This document shows positions 17,094-25,480 of a stretch of DNA of 40,552 bases, piece by piece. The first letter of the stretch is position 1, and every line of letters begins with the position of its first letter. The translations under genes and the position numbers were made by a program. The stretch covers positions 1 to 40,552 of the forward strand of contig DUEL01000008.1 of the NCBI GenBank assembly GCA_011192125.1. Direction: 5' to 3'. The notes below the pieces were generated by a model. The model made no database searches and had not been told where the DNA came from. It saw only the letters and a program-made list of their open reading frames with translations. This DNA comes from Thermoflexia bacterium (lineage in GTDB: Bacteria; Chloroflexota; Anaerolineae; B4-G1; DUEL01).

Positions 17094-18299
17094 CTACTGC
17101 GCGTCTCGCTGCTCCAGACGGGACCGCGCCTGGCGGATCAGTTCATCCCGTCTCTCGAAGTACGTCTCCTCTGGAACCCGGCCCAATTCGTACTCTCTAT
17201 CCAGCGCCGCGATCTGCTCCACCAGCGGGCGGATAGGGCTCGGAACGGGACCGGGAGCCGGGCGCCACAGAAGGGAGGTTCCTATTACGGCGAAGGCCAG
17301 AGCCGCCAGCCCCACGGCCACCTCCCACGCGACGTTGCGCGTCGGCGCGGCGGTGGGGTGGTCCGCCGGGACGGATGGTTCCACCGCTGGCGCGGGCGGC
17401 GGCGCGGGCACCAACGTGAAGACCAGACCCTCCCCCGCCGCCAGCGGCCCACCGATGTAGGAGAGGGCCGGCCCCATCTGGGTGTCCACCGTCCCCATCG
17501 GCTCCAACCCCGGCCCCTCCAACGCCAGGTCCCCCTGGACCATCAGAACTACCACCGACCCCACCGGGACGTCGACGGCTTGCTCCACCCGCAACCCCTC
17601 CTGGTGGGGAAGCGTGTAGAAGAAGGCGACCTCGGTGGTGGTCGACCCGGGCCGGACCGGATGGGTGTCGGCGAAACCGTCCGCCAGTTCCACAAACCGC
17701 TCCCCCAGGCCTGGACCGTCGAAGGTCAGATCCTCGATCTCCTCCGGCAGCGTGAAACGGATCGTCACCCGCTTCCCCGTCGCCGGATCCTCGGCCCCCA
17801 CGTAGGTCCGGTCGCCCTCGTTCCCGATCAGCCAGTACTCCTCGACCAGGAGGCGTCTCTCCATCTCGGTGACGAAGATATGCAACTGGGTGACTTGGAC
17901 CGAAGCGGGGTCCTCCGTCGTTTCGTAGATGGTGAGGGGGATCTCCAGTTCCTGCTGGTCGGCGGTCGGGGTCAGGGCCTCGGAGGTATAACTCACCCCC
18001 TGATAAGTGACCTCGGCGACGAAGGTTCGGCCCTCTCCGCCCGGCACTTCCTCGAAGGAGAAGGTCCCATCAGCAGCGAGGGTGGTCGTGAACGTCTCCG
18101 CCTCCTCCTCTCCGGAGAACACGTGGAGGGTCACCTCCAGCCCCGCCGGAACCTCCCCCCCGGGAGTCCCGTTGGTCACCTTCCCCTTCACCAACAGCGT
18201 CGCTGCCTGCGGTGCGCGGGTCCAGCCGACGGCCGACAACAATGCCACGAAGAGCAACAGAGGGAGAACACTTCGCAGAAATCGAGTCCTGATCACCAT
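17094..18299 (-). CDS. Membrane-anchored beta-rich protein of unknown function in the ccm cluster
   Basis: The 401-residue product has a signal peptide (FLRSVLPLLLFVALLSAVGW), then a carboxypeptidase-regulatory-like domain (LLVKGKVTNGTPGG, GLEVTLHVF, DGTFSFEEVP). A long extracytoplasmic beta-rich region is followed by a Pro/Ala linker, one transmembrane helix (VAVGLAALAFAVIGTSLLW) and a short cytoplasmic helical tail (IAALDREYELGRVPEETYFE). I do not recognise the full-length family. The ATG at 18299 has AAAGGTGGAG. It lies between a zinc-ribbon protein and ccmA, so a role in cytochrome c assembly or heme transfer is inferred from position only. Confidence 0.75.
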   Translation of the reverse strand: MVIRTRFLRSVLPLLLFVALLSAVGWTRAPQAATLLVKGKVTNGTPGGEVPAGLEVTLHVFSGEEEAETFTTTLAADGTFSFEEVPGGEGRTFVAEVTYQGVSYTSEALTPTADQQELEIPLTIYETTEDPASVQVTQLHIFVTEMERRLLVEEYWLIGNEGDRTYVGAEDPATGKRVTIRFTLPEEIEDLTFDGPGLGERFVELADGFADTHPVRPGSTTTEVAFFYTLPHQEGLRVEQAVDVPVGSVVVLMVQGDLALEGPGLEPMGTVDTQMGPALSYIGGPLAAGEGLVFTLVPAPPPAPAVEPSVPADHPTAAPTRNVAWEVAVGLAALAFAVIGTSLLWRPAPGPVPSPIRPLVEQIAALDREYELGRVPEETYFERRDELIRQARSRLEQRDAQ

Positions 18300-18309
18300 A
18301 CTCCACCTT

Positions 18310-18579
18310 TCACCGCAGAGGTCGCCCACATCCGGCGCAGAATCGGTCATCTGTGCCGACCCGTCGGCCACACTGCGGGCAGAAGTTCACCGGCTCCTCC
18401 GCCGCCGTCGCTGCGGGAGCCGCCGCTACCTCGCCGGCCTGCAGCGCAGCCCGCGCTTGGGCCACCCAATGCTCGATCGCCCGGTCGAACTCGGCCTCTG
18501 GCTGCCGGAACGGCCGGGCCAGGTAGGCCCCCACCAGCAGGGCCAGCGCGACGCCCACGAGAATCGATCCAATCCCCAT
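18310..18579 (-). CDS. Small membrane protein with C-terminal double zinc ribbon
   Basis: The 89-residue product has one N-terminal transmembrane helix (GSILVGVALALLVGAYLA), a short helix (EFDRAIEHWVAQARAALQAG) and a zinc ribbon made of CPQCGRR and CAGCGRPL. The TM-plus-helix part recalls the N-terminus of CcmI-type proteins, but it is too short to be sure. ATG at 18579 is preferred over GTG at 18582 because of the GGAGGAGTG site. It starts 8 bases after the ccmF stop, so it belongs to the ccm operon. The function is unknown; the metal-binding ribbon would face the cytoplasm if the helix acts as an N-out anchor. Confidence 0.75.
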   Translation of the reverse strand: MGIGSILVGVALALLVGAYLARPFRQPEAEFDRAIEHWVAQARAALQAGEVAAAPAATAAEEPVNFCPQCGRRVGTDDRFCAGCGRPLR

Positions 18580-18587
18580 CACTCCTC

Positions 18588-21077
18588 CTACTGTCCCAGC
18601 AGACTTTCCAGTTCTTCTATCAATTCCTCCGCCGTCACCGGTCCAATGTGGACGAAGGCCACGTTCCCCTCGGGATCGATCACAAAGGTCTCGGGGACAC
18701 CGGTGACGCCGTAGGCGGTCGATACCTGCTCGCCGATGTCCAACGCCAGAAGATAGGTCAAGCCATACTGGTCGGCGGCACCGCGCACGATGGCCTCGTC
18801 TTCCTGAAGAGCGACCCCGAGAAAGACCACCCCTCGGCCCTGATACTCCTCCCAGATCGATTGGATGGCGGGCAGTTCCTCCTCACAGGAAGGGCACCAG
18901 GTGGCCCAGAAGTTGAGCACGGCCACACGTCCCTCCAGGTCCGCGAGGGAGATCGTGCCTCCATCCAACAACGTCAGCGTGAAGTCCGGCGCTGGCTGCC
19001 CCGGCAGAGGACGTCCCACCAGCCGCGCCGATGCCCCATGCCCGGGCCCCCACATCGCCGCGCCTGCTGCGATCAGCAGAGCCAGGACGACGACCGCGGC
19101 CACGGTGTTGCGCACCTTCCGCCTTCTGGCCTCGGCGACGGGGAGGCGGACCTCCTCCGCGGAGGGCCAGACGGCCACTGCGCCTCCGGCCAGCAGGATC
19201 AGCCCACCCAGCCAGAGGAAGGTCGCCAGGGGGTTGATGAAGACCTTGAGGGTTATCTCCGTCGGACTGTAGGCCGCCAGGACCACATAGAGGTCCTCCC
19301 GCCAGCCGGGCCGCAGCGCGGGCACCCCCACCGTCTGCTGAGCGTACGCATCGATTCGCGGAGTCAAGGTCGTCAGATACTCCCTGTCCCGATAGGCGGC
19401 GATCCTCGCCTCTGTGCGGACGTGGTCCGTTGCCTGCTCCTGCCGCAGATCCTCAAAGACCAGCGTATACCGGCCGATCTGAGCCTCCTCGCCCGGCGAG
19501 AGGACGACCTCGGTCTCCAGAGCGTGGACACGGGTGCCGATGATCCCGATCACCAGCAGGACGAGGCCGAAGTGGACCAGATAGCCCCCGTAGCGGCGAC
19601 GGTGACGGCTTACCTGGTGCTGGAGGGCCTGAAGGAACGGTTCCTCCTTCCGGCGGCTCCGCCCGACCACGTCCCACGCGATCTCGGCCACCGCCGTCCC
19701 TCCGGCCATACCCGCCAGCGCGAAGCCCACCAGCGAGGTCCAGCCGGTGAAGCCTGCGAGCGCGGCGCTGCCAGCCACGACGACCCCTCCCACCAGCGCA
19801 GGCCATCCCCGACTGCGAAGGCGGCGGAGCGCCTGCGCCGATCGGCCGAGCAGCGGACATAGGGCCAGCACCAGCACCATCAGACCGAACTGAGGCCCCG
19901 TCACCCGGTCGAACCACTCGGGACCGGCCTCGAACCGGCGGTGGGAGAGGACATCGGTGATCGTGGGAAGCGTGCTGCCGACGAAGACGGAGACGGTAAG
20001 AGTGACGAAGAGGACCAGGGCGATGAGGAACGCACCCTCTCGGGAAAGCAACCCTTCAGAGGAGGAATTGCCCCGCAGGAACGACCGATAGCGGAAGACG
20101 AGGGCGAAAGAGCCCACCAATACCAGGCCGATGAAGGCCAGGAAGTAGTAACCCAGGGCGGAGCGGCCGAAAGCGTGGACCGACTGGATGAGCCCGCTGC
20201 GGGTGGTGAAGGTCCCAAAGAGGACCAGGACGAAGGAAAGGATGACCAGCACCAGATTCCACGTCCGGAACCCCTTCCGCTCCTCCTGTACTACCGCCCC
20301 GTGGAGCAGGGCCGTAGCGGTGAACCAGGGCATCAACCCGGCGTTCTCCACAGGGTCCCAGCCCCAATACCCGCCCCATCCCAGCACGTCGTAGGCCCAG
20401 CGGGCCCCGAGGAAGAGTCCCAGCCCAAGGAAGAGCCACGCGGCCAACGTCCAGCGACGGGCGGCGCGGGTCCACTCGTCCACCCGCCCCGTGATCAACG
20501 CCGCCATCGCCAGCGCGAAGGGGACCGCCAAACCGACGTACCCCAGGTAGAGGGAGGGTGGATGGAAGATCATCCCCGGGTGTCGCAGGAGCGGGTTCAA
20601 CCCTTGCCCATCGAACGGGGCATGGTCCAAGCGGGCGAAGGGATTGGAGAGAAAGAGCGTCACCCCGATAAAGAAAGCAGCAACGCAGCCGAGGATCACC
20701 GTCGCCCAGGGAAGCAGGGGACGGGTCCGCACGGAGGGACGCGCGATCAGGAGGAGGGCGAACAGAATCTGAAGGAAGGACCAGAGCAACAGGGACCCTT
20801 CCTGCCCCGCCCACAACGCCGAGACCTTCAAGTATACGGGAAGGGCTCGGCTGGAGTGCTGAGCTACGTACTGGATCTCGAACCGGTTGGTCAGAAAGGC
20901 GAACAGCAGAAGGAGAAGGCCAAACCCCAAGATCGCCGTCGTGGCGTAGATCCCGTTCCACCCACTCTGCAGCCACCGAGGATCGGAGCGTCGGATGGAC
21001 AGAAAGACCGCCAGGGAGGCATAAAGACAGACCGCCAGGGCCAACCCAATCGTAATGGTGCCGACTTCGCTGAGCAT
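18588..21077 (-). CDS. ccmF: CcmF cytochrome c heme lyase fused to a C-terminal thioredoxin-like (ResA/CcmG) domain
   Basis: The first 650 or so residues are a polytopic CcmF, with the WWD heme-handling motif as GWGGYWGWDPVENAGLMPWF and the typical HPGMIFHPPSLYLGYVG. From about residue 690 a thioredoxin-like domain follows: PAPDFTLTLLDGGTISL, VLNFWATWCPSCEEELPA (CxxC at Cys728/Cys731) and the cis-Pro loop GVPETFVID. Together one chain would hold apocytochrome reductant and heme lyase outside the membrane. The ATG at 21077 overlaps the ccmE stop by one base and has GGAGG upstream. CcmF and CcmG are normally separate proteins; total length is 829 residues. Confidence 0.9.
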   Translation of the reverse strand: MLSEVGTITIGLALAVCLYASLAVFLSIRRSDPRWLQSGWNGIYATTAILGFGLLLLLFAFLTNRFEIQYVAQHSSRALPVYLKVSALWAGQEGSLLLWSFLQILFALLLIARPSVRTRPLLPWATVILGCVAAFFIGVTLFLSNPFARLDHAPFDGQGLNPLLRHPGMIFHPPSLYLGYVGLAVPFALAMAALITGRVDEWTRAARRWTLAAWLFLGLGLFLGARWAYDVLGWGGYWGWDPVENAGLMPWFTATALLHGAVVQEERKGFRTWNLVLVILSFVLVLFGTFTTRSGLIQSVHAFGRSALGYYFLAFIGLVLVGSFALVFRYRSFLRGNSSSEGLLSREGAFLIALVLFVTLTVSVFVGSTLPTITDVLSHRRFEAGPEWFDRVTGPQFGLMVLVLALCPLLGRSAQALRRLRSRGWPALVGGVVVAGSAALAGFTGWTSLVGFALAGMAGGTAVAEIAWDVVGRSRRKEEPFLQALQHQVSRHRRRYGGYLVHFGLVLLVIGIIGTRVHALETEVVLSPGEEAQIGRYTLVFEDLRQEQATDHVRTEARIAAYRDREYLTTLTPRIDAYAQQTVGVPALRPGWREDLYVVLAAYSPTEITLKVFINPLATFLWLGGLILLAGGAVAVWPSAEEVRLPVAEARRRKVRNTVAAVVVLALLIAAGAAMWGPGHGASARLVGRPLPGQPAPDFTLTLLDGGTISLADLEGRVAVLNFWATWCPSCEEELPAIQSIWEEYQGRGVVFLGVALQEDEAIVRGAADQYGLTYLLALDIGEQVSTAYGVTGVPETFVIDPEGNVAFVHIGPVTAEELIEELESLLGQ

Positions 21078-21562
21078 CAGGGTTCCTCCGCCTGGTCCGG
21101 AACCTCTTCTTCGTAACGGGTGGGACACTTCAGGAGAACCTCGTCGGCGTAGAAGCGGCCGTCCTCCCCCAGTTTCCCACGGACGATGGCCTGGGCTTCA
21201 TCCTTAAGCAGGTCCGGCTTCACGTCGTTGTACACCACCTCCAGGCGAGGCGCGCTGGGGTCGTTGACGGCAGCGTGCAGGACCGCGGCCAGTCCCCCAG
21301 CCCGCTCGACCTCCTCCGGGTCGCCCGGCACCTGGACGATGGTGAAGGTGACCCGGGGCACAGAGGGGTCGTAAACAATCGAATCGCCGATCACCGCGCC
21401 GGACACGGTGAGACTCCGCCCGACGGCCTCCTCTCCCATCGTCTGGAGTTCCTCAATCGTGAGGAAGTAATGGGCCGTGCTACCGGTGTTGGAGGCGATC
21501 AGATAGGCAACGGCCGCCACGATCAACAGACCCGCGATGGTCAGTTTCGCCTTTCCACCCAT
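21077..21562 (-). CDS. ccmE: CcmE heme chaperone, CxxxY variant
   Basis: This 161-residue protein has a single N-terminal helix (LTIAGLLIVAAVAYLIA) and the OB-like CcmE fold (GRSLTVSGAVIGDS, LEVVYNDVKPDLLKDEAQAIVRGKL). Near the end the usual heme-binding HxxxY is replaced by CPTRY (Cys146, Tyr150). CxxxY forms of CcmE are known from archaea and some sulfate reducers, where Cys is thought to carry heme covalently. The ATG at 21562 has AGGAG and lies about 80 bases from a strong promoter. It is the first gene of the operon that continues with ccmF. Confidence 0.9.
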   Translation of the reverse strand: MGGKAKLTIAGLLIVAAVAYLIASNTGSTAHYFLTIEELQTMGEEAVGRSLTVSGAVIGDSIVYDPSVPRVTFTIVQVPGDPEEVERAGGLAAVLHAAVNDPSAPRLEVVYNDVKPDLLKDEAQAIVRGKLGEDGRFYADEVLLKCPTRYEEEVPDQAEEP

Positions 21563-21647
21563 ACGATCACTCCTGTCCGCTTTTTTGCCTCCCACAAAGA
21601 AACGACGAGGGGTACTATCCCTCGGTCCGCCGGGAGATGGGGAATGG

Positions 21648-21676
21648 ACTATACCATGAACGGGCGTGGCTGTCAA
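21648..21676 (-). promoter_or_regulatory. Promoter of the ccm operon
   Basis: On the minus strand TTGACA (21671-21676) and TATAGT (21648-21653) are spaced by 17 bases. The leader is about 80 bases. Confidence 0.8.
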
Positions 21677-21780
21677 AGAGAAGGCGACTTGCGCAACCGA
21701 TCCAACAGGGTTAGGATAAACCCGGCCCACCGCCCAACCGATCGTAGGACGGCCTGGACAGAGAGGAACGGCGTGAATCC

Positions 21781-21897
21781 CACTGACCTTCGGAGAGGAG
21801 CGCGGCGGCCCCGTGCCTGGCGACCGGAAGCAAGGGGCGAAGCCCAGCCGTCGCCGCGGCTTCCGGCCGCCGGGGAAGGAACGTCCGAACCCCAGTA
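21781..21897. repeat. MITE/REP-like intergenic element, copy 2 (opposite orientation, diverged)
   Basis: The ends match copy 1 at 947-1107: ACCTTCGG..AGGAG at one side and CGTCCGAACCCCAGTA at the other. The interior differs but also folds: GGCGACCGGAAGC (21819-21831) pairs with GCTTCCGGCCGCC (21859-21871) at 12 of 13 positions. It occupies the middle of the 392-base gap between the divergent ccmE and 21955 genes. The rest of that gap holds the ccm promoter and a weak TTGTGC-17-TATCCT candidate before 21955. Confidence 0.5.
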
Positions 21898-21954
21898 TCC
21901 CAACCTTGTGCCCTCTGCGCCCATATGATATCCTTTGAATGAGGAGGTAAGAAG

Positions 21955-22320
21955 ATGCCGACAATCCCCCCCGTCATTCTTAAACGGTTATACGTCAAAG
22001 GCTCCCTGAAACCCGAAGAGGACGGCCTCTCCCTGGCCCTGAAGAACACCATCGCCCCGGGCACCATCGTGAGGTTCGAAGGGCTGGAACTGGACGGGCA
22101 GCCCATCCCCCTGGAGCGGGTGACGGTAGTGGTGGAGGGCGAGGAGCGAGCCGCCACCTCCATCACTGCCGACGATCCCCTCTCCTTCTCCCTCGGCACG
22201 ACCTTCACCCTGCACGTGACGGGGGTTCCGCTGGAGTCTGGACAGCACAAGATGAAAATCCGCGTGGTGGTGCAGGATGTGGGTCTACTGGAGATCCCGG
22301 TGGTCGACCGGGTGGCATAG
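21955..22320 (+). CDS. Small conserved-looking protein of unknown function (121 aa)
   Basis: The ATG at 21955 is preceded by GAGGAGGTAAGAAG, an excellent ribosome binding site. The product has no signal peptide or membrane segment and alternates hydrophobic and polar residues like a beta-sandwich (LKRLYVKGSLKPEEDGLSLA, TIAPGTIVRFEGLEL, FTLHVTGVPLESGQHKMKI). The opening VILKRLYVKGSL recalls a family of small proteins of unknown role in bacteria and archaea. The 3' end overlaps the protease gene start by 44 bases, so the two may be co-translated. Confidence 0.75.
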   Translation: MPTIPPVILKRLYVKGSLKPEEDGLSLALKNTIAPGTIVRFEGLELDGQPIPLERVTVVVEGEERAATSITADDPLSFSLGTTFTLHVTGVPLESGQHKMKIRVVVQDVGLLEIPVVDRVA

Positions 22321-24106
22321 GCCACTGCTGGGCCTGCTCCTGCTCCTCCTCGCCCTGCCCACGCTACATCCCCCCGCCTCGACCGAACGACCCCGGCCCG
22401 CCAACGTCGCTCCCTGGGTGTGGGAGCAGACGGCCGACGGCGGCGAGGTGGACCTCCTGGTGGTCCTGCGCGAGCAGGTCAACCTGGAAGCGATGCCCAG
22501 GGGAGATCGGCGGCGGTACGTCGCCCGACGGCTCCAGGAGGCGGCGCTACGAACCCAGACCAATCTGCGAGTGATGCTGGCGCAGCGAGGAATCCCCTAC
22601 CGCCCCTTCTACGTCGTCAACGCGCTGGCTGTGCGGGGGGACCGGGGGTTGGTGGCGGAACTGGCCGCACGGCCGGAGGTGGCCCGCATCGTCGGCGATC
22701 CGTGGGTGAAGGTGCCGCTGCCCTCCCCGGAACCCTACGCCACAGCCGCCCCCTCTGCCGTCGAATGGAACGTCCGCCAGATCAACGCCGACGACGTCTG
22801 GGCGCTGGGCTTCACCGGCGAGGGGGTGGTCGTCGCCGGGCAGGACACCGGCTACGATTGGGACCACCCGGCCCTGATCGACACCTACCGGGGCTGGGAC
22901 GGCATCACCGTCACCCACGACTACAACTGGCACGACGCGATTCACGAGGACAACTCTCACACACCATCGGGCAACCCGTGTGGCTTCAACTCCCCGGAGC
23001 CGTGCGACGACCAGGGCCACGGCACCCACACGATGGGTACGATGGTCGGGCAGGGCGGGATTGGCGTCGCGCCGGGGGCGCGATGGATCGGCTGCCGAAA
23101 TATGGAGCAGGGATGGGGAAAGCCCTCTACCTACATTGAGTGCTTCGAGTTCTTCCTGGCCCCCTACCCCGTCGGTGGCACCTTCCTGCAGGGCGATCCC
23201 GACCTGGCTCCCCACGTGATCAACAACTCCTGGTACTGCCCCCCTGAGGAGGGGTGCGACTGGTGGACGCTCCAGACGGTGGTGGAGGTCGTGCGGGCGG
23301 CGGGGATCCTGGTGGTGGTCTCAGCGGGCAACGACGGACCGGGCTGCAGCACGGTACGGAACCCACCCGCCATCTACGAGGCCTCGTTCAGCGTGGGGGC
23401 CACCGATGCTGCGGACAACATTGCCTCCTTCAGCAGCCGGGGGCCGGTGACGGTGGACGGCTCGAACCGACGGAAGCCGGACATCTCTGCCCCCGGTGTC
23501 TTCATTCGTTCCAGCGTCCCCGGCGGCTACACCCAGATGAGCGGCACCTCGATGGCCGGGCCGCACGTGGCGGGGGCGGCCGCGCTCCTATGGTCGGCCG
23601 CGCCGTCCCTCATCGGCGACGTAGATGGAACGGAGCGCGTGCTGGAGCAGAGCGCCCGCCCGCGCACCCCGACCCAGGGATGCGGCGGAGACGGCCCGGA
23701 GGACGTGCCGAACAATGACTACGGCTGGGGGGTCGTGGACGCGCTGAGGGCGGTCGCGGGCGTGGTGGCCGGTCAACAGGCAACGCCCAACAAAGTGGAA
23801 CCGGGTACGTCGCTGACCTACACCCTCTACGTGACCAACACCGGTTACGTCACCCTCACCGCAGCCATCACCGACCACCTTCCTGCCCACGTCCTTCCCA
23901 CCGGTGTTCTCACCTGGGCGACCTCCCTGCCACCCGGCGGGGTCTGGACGGGGACGGTGCGGGTCACGACAGAGGTGGGGTACCTGGGGCCCCTGACCAA
24001 CACGCTGGAGGTCAAGACGGCCGAGGGAACGGCAGATGCCGACCTCCTTGTGATACCGGTTGTTCGCCCCTGGGTCTTCCTGCCGGTGGTGATGCGCCAA
24101 GGATAG
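22277..24106 (+). CDS. Secreted subtilisin-like serine protease (S8) with C-terminal DUF11-like domain
   Basis: The 609-residue product has a signal peptide (LLGLLLLLLALPTLHPPAS), an I9-like propeptide (VDLLVVLREQVNLEAM), then the S8 catalytic domain. The triad is visible: Asp in VVVAGQDTGYDWDHP, His in DDQGHGTHTMGTM and Ser in MSGTSMAGPHVAGAAALL, with the oxyanion Asn in HVINNSWYC. Several cysteines in the catalytic domain suggest disulfides. A DUF11-type beta domain (VEPGTSLTYTLYVTNTGY) follows. The extreme C-terminus is WVFLPVVMRQG, like the LPLVxR tails of many Chloroflexota secreted proteins. The ATG at 22277 lies inside the preceding gene and is the only good start seen. Confidence 0.92.
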   Translation: MWVYWRSRWSTGWHRPLLGLLLLLLALPTLHPPASTERPRPANVAPWVWEQTADGGEVDLLVVLREQVNLEAMPRGDRRRYVARRLQEAALRTQTNLRVMLAQRGIPYRPFYVVNALAVRGDRGLVAELAARPEVARIVGDPWVKVPLPSPEPYATAAPSAVEWNVRQINADDVWALGFTGEGVVVAGQDTGYDWDHPALIDTYRGWDGITVTHDYNWHDAIHEDNSHTPSGNPCGFNSPEPCDDQGHGTHTMGTMVGQGGIGVAPGARWIGCRNMEQGWGKPSTYIECFEFFLAPYPVGGTFLQGDPDLAPHVINNSWYCPPEEGCDWWTLQTVVEVVRAAGILVVVSAGNDGPGCSTVRNPPAIYEASFSVGATDAADNIASFSSRGPVTVDGSNRRKPDISAPGVFIRSSVPGGYTQMSGTSMAGPHVAGAAALLWSAAPSLIGDVDGTERVLEQSARPRTPTQGCGGDGPEDVPNNDYGWGVVDALRAVAGVVAGQQATPNKVEPGTSLTYTLYVTNTGYVTLTAAITDHLPAHVLPTGVLTWATSLPPGGVWTGTVRVTTEVGYLGPLTNTLEVKTAEGTADADLLVIPVVRPWVFLPVVMRQG

Positions 24107-24180
24107 CCCGACGGGGGGACACCCGCACCTCCAGGCCCGAGGAACAGTGAGGGGATTGGAAAGCGCTGCGTCCGCCAGGC

Positions 24181-24199
24181 CCTCGTGGTGAGAACGAGG
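24181..24199. terminator. Weak hairpin between convergent protease and MFS genes
   Basis: CCTCGT (24181-24186) pairs with ACGAGG (24194-24199) around a 7-base loop. No U tract follows, so termination is uncertain. Nothing else is seen in the 99-base gap. Confidence 0.3.
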
Positions 24200-24205
24200 C
24201 GGCCC

Positions 24206-25480
24206 TCACCGATGGTAGGTGGGCAGAGCGCCTCGAAGTGTGTAGATCGCCGCCACCCCTGCGGCCGCCGTGATGACCCCGGCGGCGATGAAGGTGGTCT
24301 GCACCCCGACGAAGTGACCCAGAAAGGCCGAGAGGCCTTCCGCCATCGCTGTCCCCCCGGCGACGATGAGGTTCACCGCCGCTTGGACCCGCCCCCGCAC
24401 CTCGTCCGGGGCCAGAGTCTGGGTGATGGTGTCCAGCGCGCCCCGCGCGACGACCACGCACAGTCCGAGCACCATCACGCTGCCCAGGACGACAGGGTAG
24501 TTCGGGGCGAAGGCGAAGAGCACCACGGCTCCCCCGGCCAGGATCAACATCCCGCCGATGACGGCGTGGGTGGAGATGCGACGGGAGAGCCGGGTGACCA
24601 GCAGCCCCCCCAGCACAGAACCAAGCCCCAGCACACTCATCGCCCCGCCGTACTCCAACCCCCCGGCCCCTAACTGGGTCTTCAGGTGGGGAATCGCCAG
24701 GAGGATGACCGCGCCGATCCCCAGCGTCGCCATCGCCGTGATGTACAACGCGCGACGGAGGGGACGGCTGTGCCGGATGAAGGCCAGGCCGGTCTTCATA
24801 TCGTCCCACATACTCGCCTGACCAGCCGCCAAGACACTCCCGTTGCGAAGGGGCGGAATGTGCAGAAGCAAGATGGTGACGGCAGAGATCACGAACGTCG
24901 CGCTGTCGAAGACGATGGCCGATCTCATCCCCCCTAGTTCGACGATCACCCCGGCCAGCGTCGGCCCGATGATCAGGGCCAGGATGTAACTCCCCTGGAT
25001 CAGCCCGTTGGCCGCCAGGAGCATCCCGCCTGGAACCAGATTGGGGATCGCGGCGTTGCGCGCCGGATAGAAGAAAGAGCCGACCACCGCCAACCCCGCG
25101 GCGACGATGTAGAGGATCCACAACTGCCCGGTTGTGCGGACCAGGAGGACCAGCAGCACCAGGCCGGCGCGGAGGAGATCGGAGGAGATCATCACCCACT
25201 TTCGGTTCCATCGGTCGGCAACGACCCCGCCCAGCATGCCGAATAGCACCTGGGGCAGCGCGATGGAGATGGCGGGGATGAGGATCGCCAGGGGAGAGGC
25301 CGAGATGTCGGTGATCAGGGTGATCGCCGCCACCAGCAGGCACTGATCGCCGATCTGGGAGAGGAGTTGACCCGCCCACAACAGGGCGAAATCGCGGCGA
25401 CGCAAGAGATCCCGGACGGAGAAGCTCGGATAGGCGTGTTGCCCCGTCGCCACCGTCTCCACGCCGACCTCACTACTCAC
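24206..25480 (-). CDS. Major facilitator superfamily transporter
   Basis: The 424-residue product has about twelve transmembrane helices. The N-terminal motif RRDFALLWAGQLLSQIGDQ and the loop GGVVADRWNRKWVM are typical of the MFS_3/EntS-like drug and metabolite exporters. Substrate cannot be told. The GTG start overlaps the stop of the preceding acyltransferase-like gene by 4 bases (GTGA), so the two are translationally coupled. A small membrane protein begins the same three-gene operon. Confidence 0.88.
   Translation of the reverse strand: MSSEVGVETVATGQHAYPSFSVRDLLRRRDFALLWAGQLLSQIGDQCLLVAAITLITDISASPLAILIPAISIALPQVLFGMLGGVVADRWNRKWVMISSDLLRAGLVLLVLLVRTTGQLWILYIVAAGLAVVGSFFYPARNAAIPNLVPGGMLLAANGLIQGSYILALIIGPTLAGVIVELGGMRSAIVFDSATFVISAVTILLLHIPPLRNGSVLAAGQASMWDDMKTGLAFIRHSRPLRRALYITAMATLGIGAVILLAIPHLKTQLGAGGLEYGGAMSVLGLGSVLGGLLVTRLSRRISTHAVIGGMLILAGGAVVLFAFAPNYPVVLGSVMVLGLCVVVARGALDTITQTLAPDEVRGRVQAAVNLIVAGGTAMAEGLSAFLGHFVGVQTTFIAAGVITAAAGVAAIYTLRGALPTYHR

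Noticed and set aside
18311..18321. Another copy of the ACCRCAGAG dispersed repeat (CACCGCAGAGG)
   Set aside because: Only 11 bases match and they include a stop codon context between two genes; too short to separate from chance.
16449..19862. A 1137-codon open frame on the plus strand
   Set aside because: It runs antisense through ccmA, the unknown ccm-cluster proteins and part of ccmF, all of which have clear domains and ribosome sites; composition is that of a shadow.
21781..21897. Possible SRP, 6S or other housekeeping RNA because of the CCGGAAGCAAGG segment and strong folding
   Set aside because: The sequence does not match the SRP domain IV core, and the ends match the intergenic element at 947-1107, so a repeat is the simpler explanation.
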